Positions 39,762 through 49,337 of a stretch of DNA of 64,000 bases are shown here, piece by piece. Location of the stretch: assembly GCA_036407035.1 (NCBI GenBank), contig DASXAA010000079.1:34134-98133 (forward strand). Direction: 5' to 3'. Under the pieces are notes generated by a model. It saw nothing but the letters and a program-made list of their open reading frames with translations, searched no databases and had not been told where the DNA came from. The first letter of the stretch is position 1. Every line of letters begins with the position of its first letter. Position numbers and translations under genes: made by a program. The stretch is from JACVRW01 sp036407035 (GTDB lineage: Bacteria; Actinomycetota; Thermoleophilia; Solirubrobacterales; Thermoleophilaceae).

Positions 39762-42700
39762 GTGAGCACCGAATATGACCGTGGACCGGCTCCCGCCTGG
39801 GAAGGGTCCCCGCCGCGCCGCCTCACCGCGACCGTGCTGTCGGTCTTCATCGACTGCTCCCCGGCCGCGCTGCGGTCGGCCCTGGCGGGGCACGAGGGCA
39901 CGCTCGCGCGGAGGGAGGGCGCGCTGCTCGGTGTGTTCGACAGCATCGGCGCGGCGCTCGACGCCGCCGCGCTCGCCCAGCGCCGCGCGGCCGAGGGCCG
40001 GGCGCCGCGGATCGGGATCTCCCACGGCGACGTAGCGCACTCCGACGAGCTGGTGCGGGGCCGCGCCGCGGACGAGGCGTACGCGCTCGCCGAGCACGCC
40101 GAGCGCGGCCAGGTGCTCACCAGCGAGGTGGTCAGGGTGCTGGCGGACGGCGGTCACGCGATGGTCCCCGCCGGCCCGGCCGAGGACTCGCTCGGCCCCG
40201 CCTGGCAGCTCGTCTGGGACGAGAGCCCCGGCGTGCCGTTCCCCGTGGCGCTCGAGCCGGACGGCCCGCAGTGGGCGTTCGTCGGACGCGACCGCGAGCT
40301 TGCGCGCATCCGCGAGGCGCTGGCGGCGGCCCGGGCGGGCGAGCGGCGGGTGGTCCTGCTCGCGGGCGAGCCCGGCATCGGGAAGACACGCCTCGCCGGC
40401 GAGGCGGCCGCCGCGGCCCACGCGAGCGGCGCGGTGGTGCTCTACGGGCGGACCGACGAGGGCCTCGGGATCCCGTACCAGCCCGTCGCCGAGGCGCTCG
40501 CGCAGCTCGTGCCGCACGTGACCGACGAGACCCTGGCGAGCGCCGGCAGCGACCTCGTCGAGCTGGCGCCGCTCGTGCCGGGGCTCGCCGAGCGCATCCG
40601 GAACGGCGCGGCGTCGGCCACCGGCCGCGACGGACAGCCCTACCTGCTCTTCTCCGCCGTCGGCGCCCTTCTCGGCGCGGTCTCGTCGCGCGCGCCCGTG
40701 GTGCTCGTGCTGGACGACCTCCACTGGGTCGACCCGCCCACGCTCGTGCTGCTGCGCCACCTGCTGGTGGTGCCGGGGCCGCTCTCGCTGCTCGTGATCG
40801 GCACGTATCGGCCGGGCGACCTGGCCCAGGACGGCGAGCTGGCCACCGCGGAGGCTGCGCTCCGGCGCGACGGCCGCGTCACGCGCCTGGACCTGCTCGG
40901 CCTCGGCGACAGCGAGGTGCTCGCCGTGGTCGAGGCGGCCTCCGGCGGCGAGCTCGACGAGTTCGGCCGCGCGTTCGCGCTCGCGCTCCAGCGCGACACG
41001 GACGGCAACCCCCTCTTCGTGACCGAGGTGCTCAGGAGCCTCGGCGACGAGGTGGACATCCGGCGCGCCGCGTCCGAGCTGGGGCCGTCGCCGCTCGGGG
41101 AGCAGCTGCCCGTGCCGGCGACGCTGCGCGACCTGCTGGCCGCCCGCGCGGCGGGCCTCGGGGCGGAGGTGCGCGCCGCGCTCGAGGCCGCCGCCGTGAG
41201 CGGGCGCGAGTTCGAGCTCGAGGTGCTGCGCGAGGTCGTGTCGCTCGGCGACGAGGAGCTGGCCGCCGCGCTCGACAACGCCGAGCGCGCGTCGCTCGTC
41301 GCGCCGGTGCCCGCCGCCCCCGGCCGCTTCGCGTTCGCGCACCCGCTGATCGCCACCACGCTCTACGAGCAGCAGGGCGCCGCCCAGCGCGGGCTCGTGC
41401 ACCGCCGTGTGGCCGAGGCGCTCGAGCGCCTCGCGAGCGGCAACCCGGAGGCGCGGGCACCCGAGCTCGCGCGGCACTGGAACGAGGCCGTTCCCGCCGA
41501 CCGCGAGCGGGCGCTGCGATACGCGGAGCTCGCTGGGCGGCGGGCGCTGCGTCAGCACGAGCCCGGCGCCGCGGCGCGCTGGTACGCGCGCGCGATCGAG
41601 CTGCGCGGGGCGCTCGGCGGCACCGAGGACCGCGATCACTGCGAGCTGCTCATCGGCCTCGGCATCGCCCGCCGCCGTCAGGGCGACGCCGGCTTCAGGG
41701 AGACGCTGCTCGCCGCCGCGCGGCTCGCGCACCGCCTCGGGGAGACCGACCTGCTCGTGCAAGCGGCGCTCGCCAACACGCGCGGGTTCGTCGCCGCGTC
41801 CGGGGTGGTGGACGAGGAGCGCGTGGCGCTGCAGGAGGCCGCCCTCGAGGCGCTCGGCGACGAGGACTCGGCCGAGCGCGCGATGGTGCTCGCCACGCTC
41901 GCCGCCGAGCTGAGCTTCGACCCGGACCCGGCGCGGCGTCAGGAGCTGAGCGACGAGGCGGTGGCCACGGCGCGGCGCGTCGGCGATGCCCGCACGCTCT
42001 GCCACGTGCTGAGCGCGCGCTTCGTACCGGTATGGCGCCCCGACACGCTGGCGGAGCGCCTCGAGGACTCGGCCGAGAGCGTGCGCCTGGCCGACGAGCT
42101 CGGGGACCCGGTCGCGCAGTTCCGCTCGATCCACTGGCACGGCGTGGCGCTGGTGGAGGCCGCGCGCACGGACGAGGCGGGCCGGGCCGTGGATCGCGAG
42201 GCCGCGCTCGCCGACCGCCTCGGCGACCCGACGGCGCGCTGGCTCGCCACCTACGACCGCGCCAACCTCGCGATCATCGCGGGCCGGCTGGAGGAGGCGG
42301 AGCGGCTCGCGGGCGACGCGCTCGCGATCGGGATGGAGTCGGGCCAGCCCGACGCCGGGCCCTTCTACGCGAGCCAGCTCACGAACATCCGCTACGAGCA
42401 GGGCCGCCTGGCGGAGCTGCAGCCGATGATCGCCGAGACGGTCGCGAACAACCCGGGCATCCCGGGGTTCAGGGGCCTGCTGGCGCTCGCGTGCCTGGAG
42501 GGCGATCTCGACGCCGAGGCGGCGGAGCTGCTCGCCGCCGAGCGGCTCGAGCTGCTGCCGCGCGACCTCACCTGGCTCGCCGCCAACGTGCTCTGGGCGC
42601 ACGTGTCCGCAGGCGTGGCGGACGAGCGTCAGGCCCCGCTCCTCTACGAGCGCCTCTCGCCGTACGCGGGCCAGCTCGTGTACACGGGCATCAGCATCTG

Positions 42701-43646
42701 GGGCGACGTGGACCACGCGCTCGGCCGCCTGGCGGCCGTGCTGGGGCGCCACGAGGACGCCGAGCGCCACTTCGTCACCTCGAGCGAGCGCTACGCGGCC
42801 TGCGGCGCGCCGCTCTGGCTCGCCCACGTCGCGCTCGACGAGGCGTCGCTCAGGCTCGCCCGCGGCGCTGCGGGCGACCGCCAGCGCGCCCGGGCGCTGG
42901 TGGAGACGGCGCTGACCGAGTCGCGGCGGCTCGGCGCCGGGCAGCTCGAGCGCCGCGCGACCGTGCTGCGCGAGCGCGAGCGGGCGGTCGACGTGCTCGC
43001 CACCGCCCGCACCGCGGCGCCGCCCCCTCCGCTGCCGCGCGAGCCGGTCGCGGCCGCGCGCGAGCGCACCGCCTCGCTGCGGCGCGACGGCGAGGTGTGG
43101 TCGCTCCGCAGCCCCGCCGGCACGTTCCACCTCAAGGACGCCAAGGGCCTCGCCTACCTGGCGCGGCTGCTCGCCGACCCGCATCAGGAGGTGCACGTGC
43201 TCGACCTGCAAAGCGCTCCCGTGGCCGCGCCCGCGGCGCCCGCCGAGGTCAGCGAGCTCGCGCTCGCCGCCGACGACGCCGGCGCAGTGCTCGACCCGGA
43301 GGCGAAGGAGGCGTACCGGCAGCGGCTGGAGGACCTCGAGGAGGAGATCGCCGAGGCGGAGCGGTTCGGCGACCCGGAGCGCGCCGCGCGCGCGCGGGAG
43401 GAGCGCGAGGCGATCGCGCACGAGCTGTCGGCGGCGCTCGGCCTCGGCGGCCGCGACCGGCGCGCGGCGTCGACCGCCGAGCGCGCGCGCGTGAACGCCA
43501 CGCGGGCAATCCGCAAGGCAATCGGCCGGATCGAGGAGTGCGACTCGGCGCTCGGGCAGCACCTCGACCGGGCCGTGCGCACCGGCACGTTCTGCGCCTA
43601 CGACCCCTCGCCGCAGGACGAGGTGGCGTGGGAGCTCGACCGATGA
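39762..43646 (+). CDS. Giant AAA/TPR signalling ATPase with degenerate cyclase-like N-terminus
   Basis: A 1294-residue regulator. Residues about 20-125 resemble the class III nucleotide-cyclase fold (RIGISHGDVAHSDELVRGRA, then GQVLTSEVV), but the catalytic aspartates and the EGDG motif are missing. An AAA_16-type ATPase follows: Walker A GEPGIGKT at 202-209 and Walker B VLVLDDLHWVD at about 315. Helical TPR-like repeats fill about 500-1080. The end (GTFHLKDAKGLAYLARLLADP, coiled coil, then HLDRAVRTGTFCAY) recurs in Thermoleophilia proteins. It has no DNA-binding LuxR domain that I can see. It overlaps the next gene as ATGA. Confidence 0.82.
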   Translation: MSTEYDRGPAPAWEGSPPRRLTATVLSVFIDCSPAALRSALAGHEGTLARREGALLGVFDSIGAALDAAALAQRRAAEGRAPRIGISHGDVAHSDELVRGRAADEAYALAEHAERGQVLTSEVVRVLADGGHAMVPAGPAEDSLGPAWQLVWDESPGVPFPVALEPDGPQWAFVGRDRELARIREALAAARAGERRVVLLAGEPGIGKTRLAGEAAAAAHASGAVVLYGRTDEGLGIPYQPVAEALAQLVPHVTDETLASAGSDLVELAPLVPGLAERIRNGAASATGRDGQPYLLFSAVGALLGAVSSRAPVVLVLDDLHWVDPPTLVLLRHLLVVPGPLSLLVIGTYRPGDLAQDGELATAEAALRRDGRVTRLDLLGLGDSEVLAVVEAASGGELDEFGRAFALALQRDTDGNPLFVTEVLRSLGDEVDIRRAASELGPSPLGEQLPVPATLRDLLAARAAGLGAEVRAALEAAAVSGREFELEVLREVVSLGDEELAAALDNAERASLVAPVPAAPGRFAFAHPLIATTLYEQQGAAQRGLVHRRVAEALERLASGNPEARAPELARHWNEAVPADRERALRYAELAGRRALRQHEPGAAARWYARAIELRGALGGTEDRDHCELLIGLGIARRRQGDAGFRETLLAAARLAHRLGETDLLVQAALANTRGFVAASGVVDEERVALQEAALEALGDEDSAERAMVLATLAAELSFDPDPARRQELSDEAVATARRVGDARTLCHVLSARFVPVWRPDTLAERLEDSAESVRLADELGDPVAQFRSIHWHGVALVEAARTDEAGRAVDREAALADRLGDPTARWLATYDRANLAIIAGRLEEAERLAGDALAIGMESGQPDAGPFYASQLTNIRYEQGRLAELQPMIAETVANNPGIPGFRGLLALACLEGDLDAEAAELLAAERLELLPRDLTWLAANVLWAHVSAGVADERQAPLLYERLSPYAGQLVYTGISIWGDVDHALGRLAAVLGRHEDAERHFVTSSERYAACGAPLWLAHVALDEASLRLARGAAGDRQRARALVETALTESRRLGAGQLERRATVLRERERAVDVLATARTAAPPPPLPREPVAAARERTASLRRDGEVWSLRSPAGTFHLKDAKGLAYLARLLADPHQEVHVLDLQSAPVAAPAAPAEVSELALAADDAGAVLDPEAKEAYRQRLEDLEEEIAEAERFGDPERAARAREEREAIAHELSAALGLGGRDRRAASTAERARVNATRAIRKAIGRIEECDSALGQHLDRAVRTGTFCAYDPSPQDEVAWELDR

Positions 43647-46582
43647 CGGAGCCGCGCGGCGTGGCGGTGCTCGGCGGCGGCGCGGGGGCGCTGGCGGCGG
43701 CGTTCGAGCTCACGTCGGCCGACGACTGGCGCGACCGCTTCACGGACGTGACCGTGTACGTGCCCGGCTGGCGGCTGGGCGGCAAGGGCGCGAGCGGGCG
43801 CAACGCCGAGCGCTGCGATCGCATCGAGGAGCATGGCCTGCACGTGTGGTTCGGGTTCTACAACGAGGCCTTCTGGCTCCTCCGCCGCGCCTACGAGGCG
43901 CTCGGCGACGGGGCGCCGGCGGTCCCGTGGACGAGGGCGTTCAGCCCGATCGACAAGCTCGTGCTGTGGGATCGCGACGGCGACGAGATGCGGCCGTGGG
44001 AGCTCTCGCTGCCCGCCGCCGAGCTCGACCCGGGCCCGGCCGCGCCGGTCGACCCGGCGGCGGCGACCACCCGCTGGCTCGACAGCGTCTGGCGCGACGC
44101 CTTGGAGGACCTCGGCGTGCCGGGGATCGCGATCCCGAACCCGCTGCGGCTTGCGGTCGCGGTCGCGGAGGCGTCGCCGGCCGACGACCTGCTCGCGCTG
44201 CGGGAGACCGCGCGGCTCCTGCGCGCGGCCGTGGAGCTCCAGCGGCTCGGCGAGGAGGCCTTCATCGGGCCGCTCGACCCGCCGTTCGAGCTGCGCCGCC
44301 TGAACCGCCTGCTCGACCTCTGGTCGGCGCTCCTCAGCGGCCTCGTGGACGAGAACGTGCTGCGCCCGCCCGGCTCGTTCGACCCGGACGCGATCGCGCG
44401 CCTCGACGAGCTGGAGCTCCGCGAGTGGCTGCGCCCGCGCACCCGCTTCGACGACACGCTCGACATGTCGTTCGTGCGGGTGCTCTACGACCTCGCGTTC
44501 GCGTACGAGGACGGCGAGCCGGAGCGGCCGAACGTCGCCGCCGGGATGGCCGTGCAGAACCTGTTCCGGATCCTCTTCCAGCACGGCGGCTCGCTGATGC
44601 TGCGGATGGAGGGCGGGATGGGCGACGTGGTGTTCGCGCCGCTCTACCGCGCGCTCCACGAGCGCGGCGTGAGGTTCCGCTTCTTCAGCCACGTGACGGG
44701 GCTGGGCCTGTCAGCGGACCGGCGCGCGATCGACACGATCGAGCTCGTGGAGCAGGCGCGCGTGAGCGGCGGCGCGGAGTACGAGCCGCTCGTGCAGGTG
44801 GGCGACCAGTGGTGCTGGCCGAGCCGGCCGCTGTTCGACCAGCTCGAGGAGGAGGACCGCGACCAGAACGCGGACTTCGAGCTCGCGCCGGACCCGCTCC
44901 GGCGCGGCACGACGACGCTGCGGCGCGGCGACGACTTCGACGCCGTGGTGCTGGGCATCCCGGTCGGCGCGCTGGACGACATCTGCGGCGAGCTGGCCGA
45001 GGCCAACCCGCGCTTCGAGGCGATGCTCGAGAACTCGAGCACGGTGGCCACCCAGGCGCTCCAGCTCTGGATCGCGGGCGACGAGGCGCAGCCGGGGCTC
45101 GCCCCCGAGCGGCCGTCGATAGCGGGTGGCCTGTCGAAGCCGTTCGACACCTACTGCGACATGACCCACCTCGTGCACCGCGAGCGCTGGCCGGCGGGCT
45201 CGGACGTCGGCCAGATCGCGTACCTGTGCGGGACGCTGAACGAGGCCGCCGGAGCCGACCTCGCGACGGCGACCGAGGAGGCGGAGCGCGTGGTGGGGGA
45301 GCGCCTGGCCGGCGCCGTCGCGGACCGGTACGTGCGCGTGAACACGGTCGGCGGCGAGCGCTACGTGCTGACCACGGCGGGCAGCGTCAAGCACCGGCTC
45401 GCGCCCGGCGAGTCCGGGTTCGAGAACCTCGTGCTGGCGGGCGACTGGACGCGCACGACGATCAACGCCGGCAGCGTGGAGGCCGCGGTGCAGTCCGGCC
45501 GGATCGCAGCCGCCGCGCTGATGGCCGAGGCGCCGGCGCGGCAGGGGCCGCCGCGGCGCGCGGGCGAGCGCGCCTACGTGGACTACGGCGGGCTGACCAA
45601 CGCGCCCGGGCCGCTGCTGTGCGCGGGCACGACCCTCTACGGCTTCTGGGCGCCCTGCGACCGCGACCGGCTCCAGGCGCTCTGCCGCCAGGTGATCGAG
45701 GAGCCGACCGCGGGCGCCGTGAGCGCCACGCCGCTGCTCGACCACGCGGTGATCACGTTCGGCGTGATCGACAGCATCGTCCCGCAGACGCCGCCGTTCA
45801 ACCGCATGGGGGAGGTCACCGAGCGGCACGCGGCGGTGTGGGTCCCGATCCGCCTACGCGGGCCGGAGGGCACGCCCCAGATCGGCGTGTTCCTGCCGTA
45901 CCTGTGGCTCGACGACCCGATCTCGATCGCCTCGGGGCGCGAGGTGTACGGCTATGCGAAGAACTGGGGCGAGCCGCGCTTCCCGGGCGACAGGCGGGGC
46001 GGTGTGAAGGGCCGCGTGCCCCCGCCCGGCGAGCCGAACCGCTTCTCCCTCGACGCGTGGGGCATCCGCTCGTTCGGCACCGGCGAGCACCCCGGTCTCA
46101 GGCGGCTGATGGAGATCACCCGCGAGGGCCCATTCGGCACCACCGGCCCGTTCGGGTCGGCCGGCGTGCTCGGCACCGTCACCGACTGGCTCAAGCCCGA
46201 CCACCTCGAGGACCTCCTCGACACCGCGCGGACCGCCGTGAACGCGCTCGGCTTCGCGCGCGACGAGCTCGAGGACCTCGGCGAGTCGCTGGACGCCATC
46301 CGCTCGATGCTGAAGCAGGAGGTGAACCAGATCTTCCTGCGCCAGTTCCGCGATCCGGCCGGGGGAGGGGCGAGTCAGCTGCAGGTGGTCTGCGCGCCCG
46401 CCCGCGTGGACCTCGACAGCTTCTCGGCCAAGGTGCTGGGGACCCACCGGCTGACCCTGAACCAGCTCGACAGCCATCCGCTCGGCGAGCAGCTGGGGTT
46501 GCGCAGCGGCCCCGTGGGCCCCTGTTTTCGCGTGAAAATGGACTTCACGGTCGATCGCGGCCGAGTCCTCTGGGGGCGGTGA
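43643..46582 (+). CDS. Fusion of FAD-dependent amine-oxidase-like and acetoacetate-decarboxylase-like domains
   Basis: A 979-residue fusion. Residues 1 to about 630 form a phytoene-desaturase/hydroxysqualene-dehydroxylase-like FAD enzyme: GGGAGALAAAFEL near the start, GWRLGGKGASGRN, then EEHGLHVWFGFYN, with a C-terminal FAD-contact VLAGDWTRTTINAGSVEAAV. From about 640 an acetoacetate-decarboxylase-like domain follows (LTNAPGPLLCAGTTLYG, then SGREVYGYAKNWGEPRF); the Schiff-base lysine position is kept but the neighbouring Lys of classic enzymes is Asn. ATGA overlap couples it to the giant ATPase. The substrate is unknown; perhaps a terpenoid or carotenoid-like lipid. Confidence 0.75.
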   Translation: MTEPRGVAVLGGGAGALAAAFELTSADDWRDRFTDVTVYVPGWRLGGKGASGRNAERCDRIEEHGLHVWFGFYNEAFWLLRRAYEALGDGAPAVPWTRAFSPIDKLVLWDRDGDEMRPWELSLPAAELDPGPAAPVDPAAATTRWLDSVWRDALEDLGVPGIAIPNPLRLAVAVAEASPADDLLALRETARLLRAAVELQRLGEEAFIGPLDPPFELRRLNRLLDLWSALLSGLVDENVLRPPGSFDPDAIARLDELELREWLRPRTRFDDTLDMSFVRVLYDLAFAYEDGEPERPNVAAGMAVQNLFRILFQHGGSLMLRMEGGMGDVVFAPLYRALHERGVRFRFFSHVTGLGLSADRRAIDTIELVEQARVSGGAEYEPLVQVGDQWCWPSRPLFDQLEEEDRDQNADFELAPDPLRRGTTTLRRGDDFDAVVLGIPVGALDDICGELAEANPRFEAMLENSSTVATQALQLWIAGDEAQPGLAPERPSIAGGLSKPFDTYCDMTHLVHRERWPAGSDVGQIAYLCGTLNEAAGADLATATEEAERVVGERLAGAVADRYVRVNTVGGERYVLTTAGSVKHRLAPGESGFENLVLAGDWTRTTINAGSVEAAVQSGRIAAAALMAEAPARQGPPRRAGERAYVDYGGLTNAPGPLLCAGTTLYGFWAPCDRDRLQALCRQVIEEPTAGAVSATPLLDHAVITFGVIDSIVPQTPPFNRMGEVTERHAAVWVPIRLRGPEGTPQIGVFLPYLWLDDPISIASGREVYGYAKNWGEPRFPGDRRGGVKGRVPPPGEPNRFSLDAWGIRSFGTGEHPGLRRLMEITREGPFGTTGPFGSAGVLGTVTDWLKPDHLEDLLDTARTAVNALGFARDELEDLGESLDAIRSMLKQEVNQIFLRQFRDPAGGGASQLQVVCAPARVDLDSFSAKVLGTHRLTLNQLDSHPLGEQLGLRSGPVGPCFRVKMDFTVDRGRVLWGR

Positions 46583-46672
46583 ACATCGTTCCCTCGAAGT
46601 GAACGCCTAGACGTTGAGGCCGGAGGGCCGCGCCCCCCGGCAGGTGTCACTCAAGGAAGGAATCGCCGCCAC

Positions 46673-47233
46673 ATGGATGCAGACGACGCACGGTTGGACC
46701 TCGCAGTCGCCCGCGCGAAGGAGGGCGACAACTCGGCGGTGCACTATCTGTACGTCCGCTTCTCGGACCAGGTCCAGGGCTATGTCAGGAGCATCGTGCG
46801 GAACCCGCACGATGCCGAGGACGTGACCCACGCCGTGTTCGCGAAGATGATCCCGGCGATCCGCCGCTACGAGCAGCGCAGCGTGCCGTTCGCCGCCTGG
46901 CTCCTGCGGATCGCGCGCAACACGGCCCTCGACCACATGCGTGCCCAGCGCCAGGTGCCGGTGGCCGAGGTGCTGCTGAGCGAGGACCAGCGCGAGCGCG
47001 ACCGTGACGAGGACCGCCGCGCCCTGGTCGCGGCGCTCGGGCTGCTGCCGCTGGACCAGCGCCAGGTCCTGATGCTGCGCCACATCGCGGGCCTCTCGCC
47101 GAGCGAGATCGCCGACCGCCTGTCGAAGACCGAGTCGGCCGTGCACGGCCTCCACCACCGCGCGCGCGGGCGGCTCCAGACCGCGCTCGCGGAGCTGGGC
47201 TCCGTGCCGCGCACAGCTTCCATCTGCGCCTGA
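46673..47233 (+). CDS. ECF-like sigma-70 factor
   Basis: A 186-residue sigma factor with regions 2 and 4 only. Region 2 spans about 25-95 (AVHYLYVRFSDQVQGYVRS, PHDAEDVTHAVFAKM, FAAWLLRIARNTALDHMR). Region 4 spans about 120-170 (LLPLDQRQVLMLRHIAGLSPSEIADRLSKTE). No anti-sigma factor gene is adjacent. It follows the FAD/decarboxylase gene by 90 bases on the same strand; AAGGAAGG before ATG 46673 is a fair ribosome site. It could be the output factor of a nearby signalling gene, but this is not shown. Confidence 0.88.
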   Translation: MDADDARLDLAVARAKEGDNSAVHYLYVRFSDQVQGYVRSIVRNPHDAEDVTHAVFAKMIPAIRRYEQRSVPFAAWLLRIARNTALDHMRAQRQVPVAEVLLSEDQRERDRDEDRRALVAALGLLPLDQRQVLMLRHIAGLSPSEIADRLSKTESAVHGLHHRARGRLQTALAELGSVPRTASICA

Positions 47234-47253
47234 CCGCTGCACTAAGAGGGCTT

Positions 47254-47335
47254 CCCTCCCCCTCCGCAGCGGTCCACCGGCGCTCCCCGGCGGAGGGGGC
47301 CGGTCCCTTGGTTGATCTGGACCGGCCCCCTCCGC
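47254..47335. terminator. Strong terminator with a mutually exclusive upstream arm
   Basis: A perfect 17-bp stem pairs 47290-47306 (GCGGAGGGGGCCGGTCC) with 47319-47335 around a 12-base loop. It lies between convergent genes. A third segment CCCCCTCCGC (47258-47267) can also pair with GCGGAGGGGG, so two exclusive hairpins are possible. Confidence 0.8.
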
Positions 47336-47348
47336 TTCCCCTCTTCGT

Positions 47349-48755
47349 TCAGGCCCGAGCCGCGGCCGGCTCGGCGGCGTGCGCCGTGCGCGGCTCGCGC
47401 GCCTTGGCGGGAACGAGCAGCGCGGCGATCGTCCCGATCGCCAGCACGGCGGCGCCGACCCACAGCGCGGCCGTGAGCCCGCTGACGAACGCCGCCGGCG
47501 ATCCGTAGCCGCCGGCGCTCGTGAACACCGTGGCGAGCACGGCGATCCCGAGCACGCCGCCGATCTCCCGGATCGTGTTGGTCGCGCCGGACGCCTGTCC
47601 GGCCTCGGCGGGGCGGACTGCGCCGAGCACGGCGTTCGCGGCGGGGGCGAAGACCAGCGCCATCCCCGTGCCGCCCATCGCGAGGCCCGGCAGCAGCGAC
47701 CCGAACGCCGCGGTCGTCTCGCTGAACACCGCCAGCCAGGCGAGCGCGGACGCCTGGAGCGCCAGTCCGGCCGCCATCAGCGGGCGGCTGCCGATGCGCT
47801 CGGAGAGCACGCCGGCGATCGGCGCCACGAGCACGGGCATGGCCGTCCAGGGCAGCGTCCGTATCCCGGCCTCGAAGGGCGAGTAGCCCTGCACCGTCTG
47901 GAAGAACTGCGCCAGCAGGAAGATCGAGCCGAAGGTGCCGAAGTACATCGCGAGCGACACGCCGTTGGTGGCCGCGAACGCGCGGTTGCGGAAGAACCGC
48001 ATCGGGAGCATCGGCGCCGGCGCGCGCAGCTCCCAGGCCACGAAGGCCGCGAGCAGCACGATGCCGGCGGCGAGCGCCGCGATCACGGGCGTGCTCGTCC
48101 AGCCCAGCGACTGCGAGCGGACGATGCCGAACACCACGCCGAGGAGCCCCGCGCTCGCGAGCGCGACGCCGGGGATGTCGAGGCGGGCGTTCGGGCCGCG
48201 GCTCTCCTTGAGCCTCGCCGCGGCCAGCGGCACGATCGCGAGGCCGATCGGCACGTTCAGCCAGAAGATCCAGTGCCACGAGATGCCCTCGGTGACGGCG
48301 CCGCCGATGACCGGACCTAGTGCCACGCCGAGGCCGGCGACCCCGGACCAGATGCCAAGGGCGAGGCCGCGCTTGTCGGCGGGGAACGCCTCGCTCAGCA
48401 GGGTGAGGGAGAGCGGCGTGATGATCGCGCCGCCGATGCCCTGGAGGGCGCGCGCGGCGATCAGGGCGTCGGTACCGGGGGCGAGAGCCGCCGCGGCAGA
48501 CGAGAACGTGAAGATCGCGAGCCCGGCGACGAACACGCGCCGGCGGCCGAGGCGGTCTCCGAGCGCCGACGCCGTGAGCAGGAACACCGCGTAGCTGAGC
48601 GTGTAGGCGTTGACCGTCCACTCGAGCTGCTCGATCGTGGCGCCGAGGTCCTCGCGGATGCTCACGAGTGCATTCGTGACCACGAGGTTGTCGAGGGTGA
48701 CCATGAAGAGGGCGATCGAGACGATCGCGAGGGTGATTCCGCTTGCCTTCGTCAT
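47349..48755 (-). CDS. MFS efflux transporter, DHA2 (EmrB/QacA) type
   Basis: A 468-residue multidrug-type proton antiporter in the inner membrane. The start of helix 1, TLDNLVVTNALVSIREDLGA, and the motif GDRLGRRRVF near 70 are typical of the 14-helix DHA2 group, as are RALQGIGGAIITPLSLTLL and the helix after it. ATG 48755 has GGAG about 9 bases upstream. A TetR gene lies just upstream on the same strand, with matching operators before both genes. The exported compound is unknown. Confidence 0.92.
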   Translation of the reverse strand: MTKASGITLAIVSIALFMVTLDNLVVTNALVSIREDLGATIEQLEWTVNAYTLSYAVFLLTASALGDRLGRRRVFVAGLAIFTFSSAAAALAPGTDALIAARALQGIGGAIITPLSLTLLSEAFPADKRGLALGIWSGVAGLGVALGPVIGGAVTEGISWHWIFWLNVPIGLAIVPLAAARLKESRGPNARLDIPGVALASAGLLGVVFGIVRSQSLGWTSTPVIAALAAGIVLLAAFVAWELRAPAPMLPMRFFRNRAFAATNGVSLAMYFGTFGSIFLLAQFFQTVQGYSPFEAGIRTLPWTAMPVLVAPIAGVLSERIGSRPLMAAGLALQASALAWLAVFSETTAAFGSLLPGLAMGGTGMALVFAPAANAVLGAVRPAEAGQASGATNTIREIGGVLGIAVLATVFTSAGGYGSPAAFVSGLTAALWVGAAVLAIGTIAALLVPAKAREPRTAHAAEPAAARA

Positions 48756-48769
48756 GTTGACTGACTCCT

Positions 48770-48790
48770 TATTGAGTTACCTATCAATTG
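48770..48790 (-). promoter_or_regulatory. Operator before the MFS gene
   Basis: This 21-base site shares 16 positions with the site at 49338-49358: both have TATTGA, an A at position 10, CTATCA and TTG at the same spacing on the plus strand. It contains ATTGA and TCAAT half-sites 8 bases apart. It lies 15 bases before the MFS start. A -35-like TTGATC on the minus strand at 48806-48811 contains the tetR stop. Confidence 0.7.
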
Positions 48791-48807
48791 CGGCTGAAAA
48801 AAAGAGA

Positions 48808-49326
48808 TCAACCGAGTTGGGGGCAGAACTTGTCGGGAAGCTCGAGCGCCGCGACCACGTTCAGCATCATCCCGGCCGAGAAGAGCTGCACGACCTGCTC
48901 GTGACTGGCGCCGGTGAGGCCGCGCACGGCGTTGAAGAGGTCGATGAACACCTCACGGACCTCCTCGCGCAGCTGGGGGTCGCCGGCGGCGGCGTGGGCC
49001 TGCATCTGGAGCAGGATCTCGTCGCGGTTCTCGAGCAGCTCGAGGTAGGCGCCGCCGAGACGCAGCATCGCGTCCTCCGGGTCCTTGGCGCCGCGGGCAG
49101 CCTCGGTGAACGTGTCGCGGATGCGGCCGACGACGTGGCGGTGGCAGGCCAGGAACAGCTCGTGCTTGTTGGGGAAGAGCGCGTAGATGTACGGCTGGGA
49201 GATGCCGGCCCGCTTGGCGATGTTGGTGGTGCTGGCGCCGTGGAAGCCGTCGGCGGCGAACTCCTTGACGGCCGCGTCGATGACGGCGGCACGCCGTTCC
49301 TCGGAGCTGATCCTGGTGACTGCCAT
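48808..49326 (-). CDS. TetR family regulator of the MFS pump
   Basis: A 172-residue TetR protein. The helix-turn-helix (IDAAVKEFAADGFHGASTTNI, then KRAGISQPYIYALFPNKHELF) spans about 12-57. I take ATG 49326 because the promoter TTGACA-17-TAACCT places the transcript start almost exactly there, so the message would be leaderless; ATG 49332 is the alternative. Its own promoter and the MFS promoter carry the same operator, so it represses both, probably released by the pump's substrate. Confidence 0.88.
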   Translation of the reverse strand: MAVTRISSEERRAAVIDAAVKEFAADGFHGASTTNIAKRAGISQPYIYALFPNKHELFLACHRHVVGRIRDTFTEAARGAKDPEDAMLRLGGAYLELLENRDEILLQMQAHAAAGDPQLREEVREVFIDLFNAVRGLTGASHEQVVQLFSAGMMLNVVAALELPDKFCPQLG

Positions 49327-49337
49327 GGCCATCAGGT

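Noticed and set aside
39597..43562. A 1321-codon open frame antisense to the giant ATPase gene
   Set aside because: The plus-strand frame has clear ATPase motifs. The antisense frame is an effect of very high GC at third codon positions; its translation is low-complexity Arg/Ala/Glu/His without motifs.
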